The notes under the pieces were generated by a model. That model saw only the letters and a program-made list of their open reading frames with translations. It was not told where the DNA came from and made no database searches. Of a stretch of DNA of 64,000 bases, positions 54,066 to 61,941 are shown piece after piece. The position numbers and the translations under genes are program-made. Each line of letters starts with the position of its first letter. Position 1 is the stretch's first letter. The stretch is from assembly GCF_034377145.1 (NCBI RefSeq), contig NZ_CP139707.1:372001-436000 (forward strand), in the 5' to 3' direction. The stretch is from Sulfitobacter sp. OXR-159. GTDB taxonomy: Bacteria > Pseudomonadota > Alphaproteobacteria > Rhodobacterales > Rhodobacteraceae.

Positions 54066-54392
54066 ATGATACGAACACGCGCAAAATATCACCTCGGACA
54101 GATTGTCCGTCACAAGAAGCATCCCTTTCGGGGCGTGATTTTTGACGTCGACCCAGAATTCGCCAATACCGAAGAATGGTATGAGGCGATTCCCGAAGAG
54201 AACCGTCCGGTGAAAGACCAGCCGTTCTATCATCTCTTGGCCGAGAATGATCAGAGCTACTATGTGGCCTATGTATCCGAGCAGAACCTCGTGGCTGATT
54301 ATTCGGGGGAGCCTGTGGACCACCCCGATATCCCCGATCTGTTTGGCCCCTTCACCGACGGGGCCTATCCGCTGCATTTCCAGATGAACTGA
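54066..54392 (+). CDS. hspQ: Heat shock protein HspQ
   Basis: A 108-residue protein of the HspQ/YccV family, with RAKYHLGQIVRHKKHPFRGVIFDVDPEF and HLLAENDQSYYVAYVSEQNL, which form the hemimethylated-DNA-binding-protein-like fold. In E. coli HspQ is an adaptor for Lon and also affects DnaA stability. Length is normal. Converges on the gamma-glutamyltransferase gene with a 36-bp gap. Confidence 0.94.
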   Translation: MIRTRAKYHLGQIVRHKKHPFRGVIFDVDPEFANTEEWYEAIPEENRPVKDQPFYHLLAENDQSYYVAYVSEQNLVADYSGEPVDHPDIPDLFGPFTDGAYPLHFQMN

Positions 54393-54428
54393 GCCCGGCG
54401 GGCCGTTGCCAGCCCGCCAGACGTTTTA

Positions 54429-56006
54429 TCAATACCCCAAGGCACAGCCGTCCTTGCGCGGGTCGCTCGCGCCTTCCAGCACGCCATCTTCGCGGATGCG
54501 GATCGCCTGCGCACCGCCGATTGCCGTTTCAGGCACTTCGACCTTATGGCCCAGATCGCTCAGTGTCTGGCGCACATCGTCGCCAAAGCCGCGTTCGACC
54601 TTCATCACTTGCCCATCGGCAAAGGCGCGGGGCGCGTCGATGGCGCTTTGCACGTCCATGCCGAAATCGGTGAGGTTCGAGGCAAAGCGCGCGTGGCCGC
54701 AGGGCTGATAGGCCCCGCCCATCACCCCAAAGGGCATGGTCACGCGACCGTTTTCGCGGATCATGCCGGGAATGATCGTATGCATCGGGCGTTTGCCGCC
54801 TTTCAGCTCATTCGGGTGGCCGTGTTCCAGCGTGAAGCCCGCGCCACGGTTTTGCAGCAGGATGCCGAACTTATCCGACGCGATGCCAGAGCCGAAGCCA
54901 TGGAAGATCGAATAGATCAGCGAGACCGACATGCCGTCACCATCCACCACGGTGATATAGATCGTGTCTTTGTGCACCGCCTCGCTGATCGGCGCGGCGG
55001 CGACCATGGCGCGTTTGGGATCGATCAGCGCTGCAAGGGCGCGGGCGGTCTCAGCCGCCAACATATGCTCCAACCGCGTGGTGTGATCCGGGTCCGCCAG
55101 AAACCGGTTGCGCGCGTCATAGGCCAGTTTGGTGGCCTCGGCCTCAATATGCAGCCGCTCGGCCCCTAGCGGGTCCATACCGGCGATGTCGAAGTGATCT
55201 AGGATATTCATCAGCAGCAAGGCGGTCGCCCCTTGGCCATTGGGCGGATGTTCGACCACTTCGAGGTCTTTGTAGTGGCCCGACACGGGCGTCGAGACCT
55301 CGGCGCGGGCGCTGGCGAAATCCTCGGCGCTATGGCTGCCACCTGCGGCTTGCAGGGTGGCGATCATGTCTTCGGCGATCTCTCCGGTGTAGAAGGCATC
55401 GCGCCCTTTCGCGGCCACGCGACGCAGCACTTCGGCCTGTCCCGGCGCGCGGAAAATATCACCGACGCGGGGCGTTTTACCTTTGATGAGGAAGTGGTCC
55501 CGCGCGCGCCCCTGAAGGGTGCCGCCGTCCGTGGCCCAGTCGAAAGCCACGCGCGGGGCGACGGGCACCCCGGCATCGGCATAGTGGATCGCGGGGGCCA
55601 GCAGCGCGTCCAGCCCCAGCTTGCCGAGGTTGTCTGACAGGTGGCAAAAGGCATCTATGGCGGTGGGAATGGTCACCGCATCGGCTGAGCGCAGCGGCAC
55701 CGTCTTCTCGCCCTTGTCGCGCAGCTTGGCGGCGTCCAGCGCCGCTGGTGCACGGCCTGAGCCGTTGAGCGCATGGACTTCCTCGCTCCCCGCTGGGGAG
55801 TAGAGGACGAAGCAATCGCCGCCAATCCCGGTCATCTGCGGCTCGCAGATGCCCAGCAGAACCGCCCCTGCAATGGCCGCGTCCATGGCGTTGCCCCCGC
55901 GCGCAAGGATATCGACCGCCGCCCGCGCGGCGAGCGGGTGCGACGTGGCGCAGATGCCATTGGTGGCCAAGACCGGTGACCGGCCGGGAAAGTGAAAATC
56001 GCGCAT
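54429..56006 (-). CDS. Gamma-glutamyltransferase family protein
   Basis: A 525-residue member of the GGT family, an N-terminal-nucleophile hydrolase made as a single chain that cleaves itself. The likely catalytic Thr348 sits in KDTIYITVVDGDG, the equivalent of the TTHxSVVD motif, and the C-terminal GGAYQPCGHARF block is typical of the non-GSH-specific subgroup. No signal peptide is visible, unlike many secreted GGTs, so it may act inside the cell on other gamma-glutamyl amides. Alone in its strand; a palindrome follows upstream of its start region. Confidence 0.92.
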   Translation of the reverse strand: MRDFHFPGRSPVLATNGICATSHPLAARAAVDILARGGNAMDAAIAGAVLLGICEPQMTGIGGDCFVLYSPAGSEEVHALNGSGRAPAALDAAKLRDKGEKTVPLRSADAVTIPTAIDAFCHLSDNLGKLGLDALLAPAIHYADAGVPVAPRVAFDWATDGGTLQGRARDHFLIKGKTPRVGDIFRAPGQAEVLRRVAAKGRDAFYTGEIAEDMIATLQAAGGSHSAEDFASARAEVSTPVSGHYKDLEVVEHPPNGQGATALLLMNILDHFDIAGMDPLGAERLHIEAEATKLAYDARNRFLADPDHTTRLEHMLAAETARALAALIDPKRAMVAAAPISEAVHKDTIYITVVDGDGMSVSLIYSIFHGFGSGIASDKFGILLQNRGAGFTLEHGHPNELKGGKRPMHTIIPGMIRENGRVTMPFGVMGGAYQPCGHARFASNLTDFGMDVQSAIDAPRAFADGQVMKVERGFGDDVRQTLSDLGHKVEVPETAIGGAQAIRIREDGVLEGASDPRKDGCALGY

Positions 56007-56077
56007 GTGCTGTCCCTCGCTGATATATCAGCGTGACCCTAGACGGTCATTTCGGTTCTGCCAATGCGGGGAAAGAT

Positions 56078-56124
56078 CCTCGGCACCGCGTACTGGGTGG
56101 GGGCTATTAAACACGGTGCCGAGG
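56078..56124. repeat. 11-bp perfect inverted repeat between rsbW-like and GGT genes
   Basis: CCTCGGCACCG (56078-56088) and CGGTGCCGAGG (56114-56124) are perfect inverted repeats with a 25-base spacer. Downstream of the RsbW-like stop on the minus strand it would form a hairpin followed by only a weak T stretch (ATCTTTCC), so it is either a Rho-type terminator structure or an operator for the GGT gene. Confidence 0.55.
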
Positions 56125-56229
56125 GAAGCTATTTGCAGCTACAGGCACTCTTTTGCCCTACAACAAAGGCGCAATTGTGATCCCAGCAGGGCCGTTTTGC
56201 GAAATCTGCCTGCCGCACTGCCGCAGGGG

Positions 56230-56694
56230 TTAACGCGGCGGCAACCCGACCGGGAGCCGCAGGTCGATCCGGTTCTCTTGGGCCAGACGGCGATAGCTCA
56301 GGTCTTTTGCTAGATCGCGGATCAGAAACCAGCCAAAACCCCCTTCAGGAAGATCGCAGACCGGGCGGTCGATCTCTTGCGGCAGGCCCAAGGGCGCTTG
56401 CAGGTCGGGCATTGGCAGTCCCTCGTCCGACACGGCAAGGTGCAGGCCATCGGGCGCATGATGACAGGCAATATGGATGGGGCCGGGGAGGTCGGCATCC
56501 GAATAGGCATGTTCGACGATATTGTTGAGCATTTCGGCGACGACCAATCGCACCACGCAGACCTCTTCGGCCTCAAGCGCGAGGCAGGTGAGACCGTCCA
56601 GCAAGAGCGTCAGAGCCTCCCGCGCGGCGTGGGGGCCGCTGTGAACGGTGATCTCAAACGGGCAAAGCGCAGAGCGCGCGGCGGGTTGCCGCAT
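56230..56694 (-). CDS. RsbW-like anti-sigma factor / GHKL ATP-binding protein
   Basis: A 154-residue GHKL kinase-type domain: the N box AEMLNNIVEHAYS (about 53-65, with Glu54 and Asn57/58) and the SDEGLPMP G1 box (89-96), then GGFGWFLIRDL. Such proteins bind and phosphorylate STAS anti-sigma-factor antagonists or bind a sigma factor. Paired with the STAS gene (four-base gap) it forms a partner-switching couple. No sigma factor or PP2C phosphatase gene is nearby, so the output is unknown. ATG at 56694 is preferred over 56748. Confidence 0.87.
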   Translation of the reverse strand: MRQPAARSALCPFEITVHSGPHAAREALTLLLDGLTCLALEAEEVCVVRLVVAEMLNNIVEHAYSDADLPGPIHIACHHAPDGLHLAVSDEGLPMPDLQAPLGLPQEIDRPVCDLPEGGFGWFLIRDLAKDLSYRRLAQENRIDLRLPVGLPPR

Positions 56695-56698
56695 GGCG

Positions 56699-57043
56699 CT
56701 ATCCCCGGTGCGCGCTGAGGGCGGCGTCCAGCGTGTGAAAAATGCCAAAAACCGTGTCCATCCGGGTAAGGGTAAAGACCTTTTCCACCGCCGGAGTTAG
56801 CCCGGCCAGCACCAAGGCCCGCTGCGGTGCCAGATGTTTCATCGCCGCCACGATCGCGCCCAGCCCGCTGGAATCGATGAAGTTGACCCGGTGTAGGTCA
56901 AGGATCACAACCGATGGCGCTTGGGTCGTGGCGCGGCGCACCGCGTCTTTGAACTCCAGCGCGGCGGCGGCGTCGATCCGTTCGTGCAGCACGCTGACCA
57001 CGCAAAAGCGGTCTTCTGTTTTGGCGGAAACTTCCATAAACAT
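56699..57043 (-). CDS. STAS-domain anti-sigma factor antagonist
   Basis: A 114-residue SpoIIAA/RsbV-type protein. The phosphorylatable Ser58 is in FIDSSGLGAIVAA and the fold is the usual alternating strand-helix STAS domain. It is likely phosphorylated and released by the RsbW-like partner. The ATG at 57043 is used; a second ATG two codons later is equally possible. Divergent from the thiolase gene at 57125. Confidence 0.9.
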   Translation of the reverse strand: MFMEVSAKTEDRFCVVSVLHERIDAAAALEFKDAVRRATTQAPSVVILDLHRVNFIDSSGLGAIVAAMKHLAPQRALVLAGLTPAVEKVFTLTRMDTVFGIFHTLDAALSAHRG

Positions 57044-57124
57044 GCCTCGAGACTTTGAAGTTCGAGACGTGATTAACCGTAAAACCTTACCAACTGGTTT
57101 GCGGTGCAACTCTAGGAGAACGTG

Positions 57125-58297
57125 ATGCGCAATGTCGTGATAACCGGTGCAGCCAGAACCCCGATGGGCGGTTTCCAAGGGGCTTTCCAAGGGCTGACAG
57201 CCGCGGAATTGGGCGGCAGCGCGATCAAGGCGGCGTTGGGAACGACGGATCCCGCCGAGGTGCAGGAGCTGCTGATGGGCTGTGTTTTGCCCGCAGGGCA
57301 GGGCCAAGCGCCCGCGCGTCAGGCCGGGTTCAAGGCGGGGCTGGGGGAAGGTGTGCCCGCCACCACGCTCAATAAAATGTGCGGCTCTGGCATGAAAGCG
57401 GCGATGATGGCCTTTGACCAGATCGCGCTTGGCCATACCGATGTGATGGTCGCGGGCGGCATGGAGAGCATGACCAACGCGCCTTATGTGCTGCCCAAGA
57501 TGCGCGGCGGCGCGCGGTTGGGCCATGGGCAGGTGATCGACCATATGTTCCTTGATGGCCTGGAAGACGCCTATGACAAAGGCCGCCTGATGGGCACCTT
57601 TGCCGAAGATTGCGCCGAGCGGTTTCAGATTACCCGTGAGACCCAAGACAACTATGCACTCGCGTCGCTGTCGCGGGCGATTGAGGCCCAAGAGGGCGGT
57701 GCCTTTGCGGATGAAATCGCCCCGGTTGAGGTGACATCGCGCAAGGGCAGCACCACGGTCGGCGCGGATGAGCAGCCTGCCAGCGCCCGGCCTGAGAAGA
57801 TCCCTCAGTTAAAACCGGCCTTCCGTGAGGGGGGTACGGTGACGGCGGCGAATTCCTCGTCGATCTCCGATGGGGCGGCAGCGCTGGTGCTGGCGGATGA
57901 GGAGACCGCCAAGACCCGCGGCCAGACCATCCGCGCACGGATCGTCGGCCATGCCAGCCACGCGCAAGCGCCGGGGCTTTTCACCACTGCACCCGTGCCC
58001 GCAGCGCAGAAACTGCTGGAGCGGATCGGCTGGAAGAAAGAAGACGTGGACCTGTGGGAGGTCAATGAAGCCTTCGCCGTGGTGCCGCTGGCCTTCATGC
58101 ATGAGATGGACCTGTCGCATGACATCGTGAACGTCAACGGCGGCGCCTGTGCGCTTGGCCATCCCATCGGTGCCTCAGGCGCGCGGATCATGGTGACCCT
58201 GTTGAACGCACTGGAAAAGCGCGGGTTGAAGCGCGGTGTCGCGGCGATCTGCATCGGCGGCGGCGAAGGCACGGCCATCGCGATTGAACGCCCCTGA
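57125..58297 (+). CDS. Acetyl-CoA acetyltransferase (thiolase)
   Basis: A 390-residue thiolase with the nucleophile Cys86 (NKMCGSGMK), the His in NEAF, and the C-terminal GGACALGHPIGASGAR motif carrying the second Cys-His pair region. It condenses or cleaves acetoacetyl-CoA; as a biosynthetic thiolase it could feed PHB or mevalonate-independent acetate use. Start at ATG 57125, next to a GTG at 57122. Divergent from the STAS gene. Confidence 0.95.
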   Translation: MRNVVITGAARTPMGGFQGAFQGLTAAELGGSAIKAALGTTDPAEVQELLMGCVLPAGQGQAPARQAGFKAGLGEGVPATTLNKMCGSGMKAAMMAFDQIALGHTDVMVAGGMESMTNAPYVLPKMRGGARLGHGQVIDHMFLDGLEDAYDKGRLMGTFAEDCAERFQITRETQDNYALASLSRAIEAQEGGAFADEIAPVEVTSRKGSTTVGADEQPASARPEKIPQLKPAFREGGTVTAANSSSISDGAAALVLADEETAKTRGQTIRARIVGHASHAQAPGLFTTAPVPAAQKLLERIGWKKEDVDLWEVNEAFAVVPLAFMHEMDLSHDIVNVNGGACALGHPIGASGARIMVTLLNALEKRGLKRGVAAICIGGGEGTAIAIERP

Positions 58298-58370
58298 TCC
58301 CACGGCTCTTAGACGTATCCAAAGGGGGGCGTGCTGCCTCCCTTTCTCTATCCGCAATATGAGTTTTTCC

Positions 58371-58829
58371 ATGACAGTCGACTACCAAACCCTATCGAAA
58401 ACCATTGCCGCTCTGACGGAGGGCGAAGACGATGCCGTGGCGCTGATGGCCACCATCGCCTGCGAGGTACATCACGCAGATGACCGGTTCGACTGGACCG
58501 GGTTCTACCGTGTCACCGCGCCTGAGTTGCTTAAGATCGGGCCCTATCAAGGCGGACACGGCTGTTTGGTGATCCCGTTTTCGCGCGGGGTCTGCGGGGC
58601 TGCGGCCCGCACGGGCGAGGTGCAATTGGTGGAAGATGTCGATGCCTTCCCGGGCCATATCGCCTGCGCCTCGTCGACGCGGTCGGAATTGGTGCTGCCG
58701 GTCTGGAACGGCGCGGGGGAACTTCTGGGGGTCTTTGATATCGACAGCGACCAGCCCAATGCATTCACCCAAGCGGATGCCGATGCATTGGCCGCGATCC
58801 TCAAAGACAGTTTCGCTGCGGTCGCCTGA
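58371..58829 (+). CDS. Free methionine-(R)-sulfoxide reductase (GAF domain)
   Basis: A 152-residue GAF-fold reductase that repairs free Met-R-sulfoxide, matching fRMsr/YebR. The active-site cysteines are in SRGVCGAAAR and HIACASSTRSE; the upstream Cys in GCLVIP is a third candidate. The DWTGFYRV, and LVLPVWN blocks fit. Start at 58371 is likely; ATG at 58359 adds four residues. A 48-bp gap to the pseudouridine synthase gene suggests co-transcription. Confidence 0.9.
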   Translation: MTVDYQTLSKTIAALTEGEDDAVALMATIACEVHHADDRFDWTGFYRVTAPELLKIGPYQGGHGCLVIPFSRGVCGAAARTGEVQLVEDVDAFPGHIACASSTRSELVLPVWNGAGELLGVFDIDSDQPNAFTQADADALAAILKDSFAAVA

Positions 58830-58877
58830 CCGCCACGCGCCGCTTGATCCGCGGGGCGGCATCTGCGAGGGGGAACC

Positions 58878-59525
58878 ATGGATAGCGAATATAACCCGCC
58901 GCAGGATCCGCTGGTCATTCTGCATGAAGACGCCGAAGTTTTGCTGGTCGATAAGCCTTCTGGTTTGCTGAGCGTGCCGGGCAAGGGCGAGCATCTGGCC
59001 GATTGCCTGATCGCGCGGGTGCAGGCGGTCTTTCCCGAGGCGTTGCTGGTGCATCGGTTGGATCGGGACACCTCGGGCGTGATGATCTTTGCGATGACAC
59101 CCCATGCACAGCGCCATCTTGGGCTGCAGTTTGAAAAACGCATGACGCGAAAAACCTATGTTGCCCGGGTCTGGGGCGTGCCGGAAGAGAAGTCCGGCAC
59201 AGTCGATCTGCCGTTGATCGTTGATTGGCCCAATCGTCCGCTGCAGATGGTGTGTCATGAGACCGGCAAGCCCGCGCAGACCGACTGGAAAAAGATCAAG
59301 TCCGATGGCGAGACCGCGCGCATGCGCCTGTTCCCCAAAACAGGACGCAGCCACCAGCTGCGCGTGCATATGCTGGCGCTTGGGCATCCTATTCTGGGCG
59401 ATCCGTTCTATGCCACCGGGCCTGCGCGGGATTTTCCGCGGTTGATGCTGCATAGTGAGGAGTTGCGGTTTAACCATCCGCAGGGCGGGACATCGACCAA
59501 GGTCCGGGCGAAGGCGCCGTTCTGA
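58878..59525 (+). CDS. RluA-family RNA pseudouridine synthase
   Basis: A 215-residue pseudouridine synthase without an S4 domain. Catalytic Asp is in VHRLDRDTSGVMIFA; the LLVDKPSGLLSVPGKG and KTGRSHQLRVHMLALGHPILGDPFYA blocks are conserved. The size and lack of S4 suggest the RluA or TruC-like branch, acting on tRNA or 23S rRNA; the target position is unknown. Confidence 0.92.
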   Translation: MDSEYNPPQDPLVILHEDAEVLLVDKPSGLLSVPGKGEHLADCLIARVQAVFPEALLVHRLDRDTSGVMIFAMTPHAQRHLGLQFEKRMTRKTYVARVWGVPEEKSGTVDLPLIVDWPNRPLQMVCHETGKPAQTDWKKIKSDGETARMRLFPKTGRSHQLRVHMLALGHPILGDPFYATGPARDFPRLMLHSEELRFNHPQGGTSTKVRAKAPF

Positions 59526-59709
59526 GGGGTGCTCCGTGCCCGGCCTTGTGATGTGAGGCGGGGCGGGATCGGTATTTAAGAAAGGATGAAGGAGAAGGGG
59601 GCCGTGGCGCTGCGGTGAAGTTTTACTTTGTGGCAATCGGGGGGGTGAAAATGGCGGGGTTTGCGATTACCTCTAGCCTATCTGTTCACAGATTGACCCG
59701 GAGGATATC

Positions 59710-60363
59710 ATGGGCTTGCGTATCAACGACACTATTCCCGACCTTACCGTCGAAACCGATCAGGGCAGTTTTTCGCTGCATGAGTTCGTCGGTGACAGCT
59801 GGGCGATCCTGTTCTCGCATCCGAAGGATTTCACCCCCGTTTGCACGACCGAATTCGGCGCCGTGGCGCGGCTTTCCGATGAGTGGGAAAAGCGCGGCAC
59901 GAAGGTGATTGGCGTCAGCGTTGACGGGGTTGAAGAGCATAAGAAATGGAAGGGCGATATTGAGAAGGTTGCAGGCACCAAGGCCGGTTTCCCGATTATC
60001 GCGGATGCCGGGCTGGAGGTGTCGAAGGCCTTTGATATGCTGCCCGCCGAAGCCTACATGCCCGATGGCCGCACGCCCAACGACAGTGCCACTGTGCGGT
60101 CGGTCTTTATCATTTCGCCGGATAAGCAGTTGAAGCTGAGCATGACCTACCCGATGAACGTGGGCCGCAACTTTGCCGAGGTGCTGCGGGCGCTGGATGG
60201 GTTGCAGACTGCTGGCAAGAATGGCGTCGCAACGCCGGCGGATTGGCAGGTGGGCGAGGATGTAATCATTCCCGCGACCGTGTCAGACGAGGACGCCAAG
60301 GCGAAGTTCGGGGCGTTTGAGACTGTGTTGCCCTATCTGCGTAAGGCCAAGCTGCCGGGTTGA
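59710..60363 (+). CDS. 1-Cys peroxiredoxin (Prx6-like)
   Basis: A 217-residue peroxiredoxin with the peroxidatic Cys45 in KDFTPVCTTEFG and no resolving Cys at the usual two-Cys position; Arg in ATVRSVFII and the C-terminal extended domain match the AhpC/TSA Prx6 group. It reduces H2O2, alkyl hydroperoxides or peroxynitrite. A 184-bp upstream interval probably holds its promoter; I did not identify an OxyR box with confidence. Converges on the GT25 gene with a seven-base gap. Confidence 0.94.
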   Translation: MGLRINDTIPDLTVETDQGSFSLHEFVGDSWAILFSHPKDFTPVCTTEFGAVARLSDEWEKRGTKVIGVSVDGVEEHKKWKGDIEKVAGTKAGFPIIADAGLEVSKAFDMLPAEAYMPDGRTPNDSATVRSVFIISPDKQLKLSMTYPMNVGRNFAEVLRALDGLQTAGKNGVATPADWQVGEDVIIPATVSDEDAKAKFGAFETVLPYLRKAKLPG

Positions 60364-60370
60364 TGCGCTG

Positions 60371-61123
60371 TTAGCGATGGCCGAGCTTATGCGCGAAGGC
60401 CATCGCTTTTTCATGCAGCAAGCGGCGCTGTTTGCGCAGACCATAGAGCGGCGACCGGCGGAACTGACCCCGATTTCCGCCTGAACGGGCGGAAATGTCA
60501 CTGTCGAACCGGCCAGCGGTCACGAGGTTTTGGGCGGTTGCCAGCCCCATGTCGGAACGTGTGAGGACTTGTCTTAACATATTGTCTGCGGGGCAGAAAA
60601 TAGGCTCGGAGGCGGCAAGGAAGGCATTGGCTCCGGCGCGGTTCCAGATCAGCGCATGGGCGAGCATGGGGAAATAGTGAGCGCGGAGCACTTCAATGCC
60701 TGCGACCTCGGCCATGGGACTGGTGATTTTCAAGCGTGTTGCGCCCAAGTTGACGCAGTGCCAATCGTCGCGGGCGCGGAGCCATTCTATCAGTTTCGGC
60801 ACGGCGGTTTTGAACTCAGGCTGTAGGGCGATATCATCTTCGAAAACGAAGCCGATCTCATCGCCGCTTTCCAGAAAGGCTGTGGCGGCGCGTTGGTGGG
60901 AGACGTAGCATCCGACCTCACCTTGGGTCATCGAGCGGCCCATGAACCGTCGGGCTTTGCTATCATCATAGGGCGCGAACTGCGCGAGGTCGATTTCACG
61001 CCCGTCAAATGCGTCTACGCGGATTGGGTCGACTTGGGCCCCGTCCAGTTCGGCCTTCGCGCTGTCCAGCCGTTGGGGAGAGGCGGCGAGATTGATGACG
61101 AATCCCTTGGGGCGCTGCGGCAT
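60371..61123 (-). CDS. Glycosyltransferase family 25 protein
   Basis: A 250-residue GT25-type transferase (LPS/procollagen galactosyltransferase-like), with the INLAASPQRLDSAK start, GEVGCYVSHQRAA and the acidic FVFEDDIALQPEF motif that binds the nucleotide-sugar and metal. It likely modifies LPS or a surface glycan in this bacterium. The donor is not determinable. Followed on the minus strand direction by nothing in frame; it is downstream of the GT2 gene by 52 bp. Confidence 0.9.
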   Translation of the reverse strand: MPQRPKGFVINLAASPQRLDSAKAELDGAQVDPIRVDAFDGREIDLAQFAPYDDSKARRFMGRSMTQGEVGCYVSHQRAATAFLESGDEIGFVFEDDIALQPEFKTAVPKLIEWLRARDDWHCVNLGATRLKITSPMAEVAGIEVLRAHYFPMLAHALIWNRAGANAFLAASEPIFCPADNMLRQVLTRSDMGLATAQNLVTAGRFDSDISARSGGNRGQFRRSPLYGLRKQRRLLHEKAMAFAHKLGHR

Positions 61124-61175
61124 GGATTTGACCTCATCCCTGTCGGCCCGGGGGACGGCAACAGGTTCTTACGGG

Positions 61176-61880
61176 TTAAACTTTGGGGGTGGGTCGACCG
61201 CGCAGCCAGTTTTTGAATCGTTTGAAGGCGGAAGGCGGTTTGTGGGCGACGCTGACAAACCCGATGTGCTGGCAAGCGCCGGGTTTCAGAAAGGCCGTGA
61301 ATTTACCCTGTTTGCGCAGGTGACGCGAAATATGGCTTTCACGTTTGAAACCGCTGAAGCCGCCAACCTCTTTCCAGAGGGAGAGGGGGGCAAGATGCGG
61401 GTTGAACGTATAGCCATACCATTTAGGGCTGAGGGCATCCATGCGCGCGTAGGAGACGCCTGCACAGTCCTCCTTGACGATCTGGGCGCGGGCCGCGTCT
61501 TCGATGAAGAAGTTATCGGTGTCGCGGAAACAGACCGAGGAAACATCGGGATGTGCCTCTAGCAGGCGCAGGGCGTCATCTAAAAAATCGTGGCGGGTGA
61601 ATTCCCAGTCGTCTTCCATGTGAAAGACATAAGGCGTGCGCACCTTGGCATACATGGCGTCAACGGCGGGGTGGTGTCCGACCTGTTTGCCCAGATCAAT
61701 GCGTTGGCCGTGGGGGCAGAGACGGTCGAAGACCGCGCTTGTTTCGGCATCGCCAAAGTCGTTGATGCCAATGATGGGGAGCTTACGCAGTTCCGGGCCG
61801 AGGCTTTCGAGCGTTTGTTGCAGGACATCGGGGCGCAGCCCCATGGTGATGCAAATCGTGACCAGATTCTCTGCGCTCAT
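61176..61880 (-). CDS. Glycosyltransferase family 2-like protein
   Basis: A 234-residue putative glycosyltransferase with a GT-A type fold: the VTICITMGLRPD start, the DINDFG-like acidic turn (INDFGDAE), and the MEDDWEFTRHDFL region around the Asp motif for nucleotide-sugar binding. It lacks the membrane region of processive GT2 enzymes. Together with the adjacent GT25 gene it may add sugars to LPS core or another surface polymer; no larger polysaccharide cluster is present. Confidence 0.83.
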   Translation of the reverse strand: MSAENLVTICITMGLRPDVLQQTLESLGPELRKLPIIGINDFGDAETSAVFDRLCPHGQRIDLGKQVGHHPAVDAMYAKVRTPYVFHMEDDWEFTRHDFLDDALRLLEAHPDVSSVCFRDTDNFFIEDAARAQIVKEDCAGVSYARMDALSPKWYGYTFNPHLAPLSLWKEVGGFSGFKRESHISRHLRKQGKFTAFLKPGACQHIGFVSVAHKPPSAFKRFKNWLRGRPTPKV

Positions 61881-61900
61881 GTCTTGTACTGCCCTGCGGG

Positions 61901-61931
61901 AAAAACTGCGGACCCCGGTGGGGGTCCGCAG
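61901..61931 (-). terminator. Rho-independent terminator of pnp
   Basis: CTGCGGACCCC (61906-61916) and GGGGTCCGCAG (61921-61931) are a perfect 11-bp stem with a GGTG loop; read on the minus strand it is followed by TTTTT (61905-61901). It separates pnp from the GT2 gene. Confidence 0.95.
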
Positions 61932-61941
61932 CAGGTTTTAA

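Noticed and set aside
59526..59709. OxyR binding site before the 1-Cys peroxiredoxin
   Set aside because: The TAGCCTATCTG stretch only partly resembles the ATAG-N7-CTAT pattern; not strong enough to report.
60371..61880. Capsule or exopolysaccharide biosynthesis cluster at the glycosyltransferases
   Set aside because: Only two small glycosyltransferase genes are present, with no flippase, polymerase, chain-length or export gene nearby.
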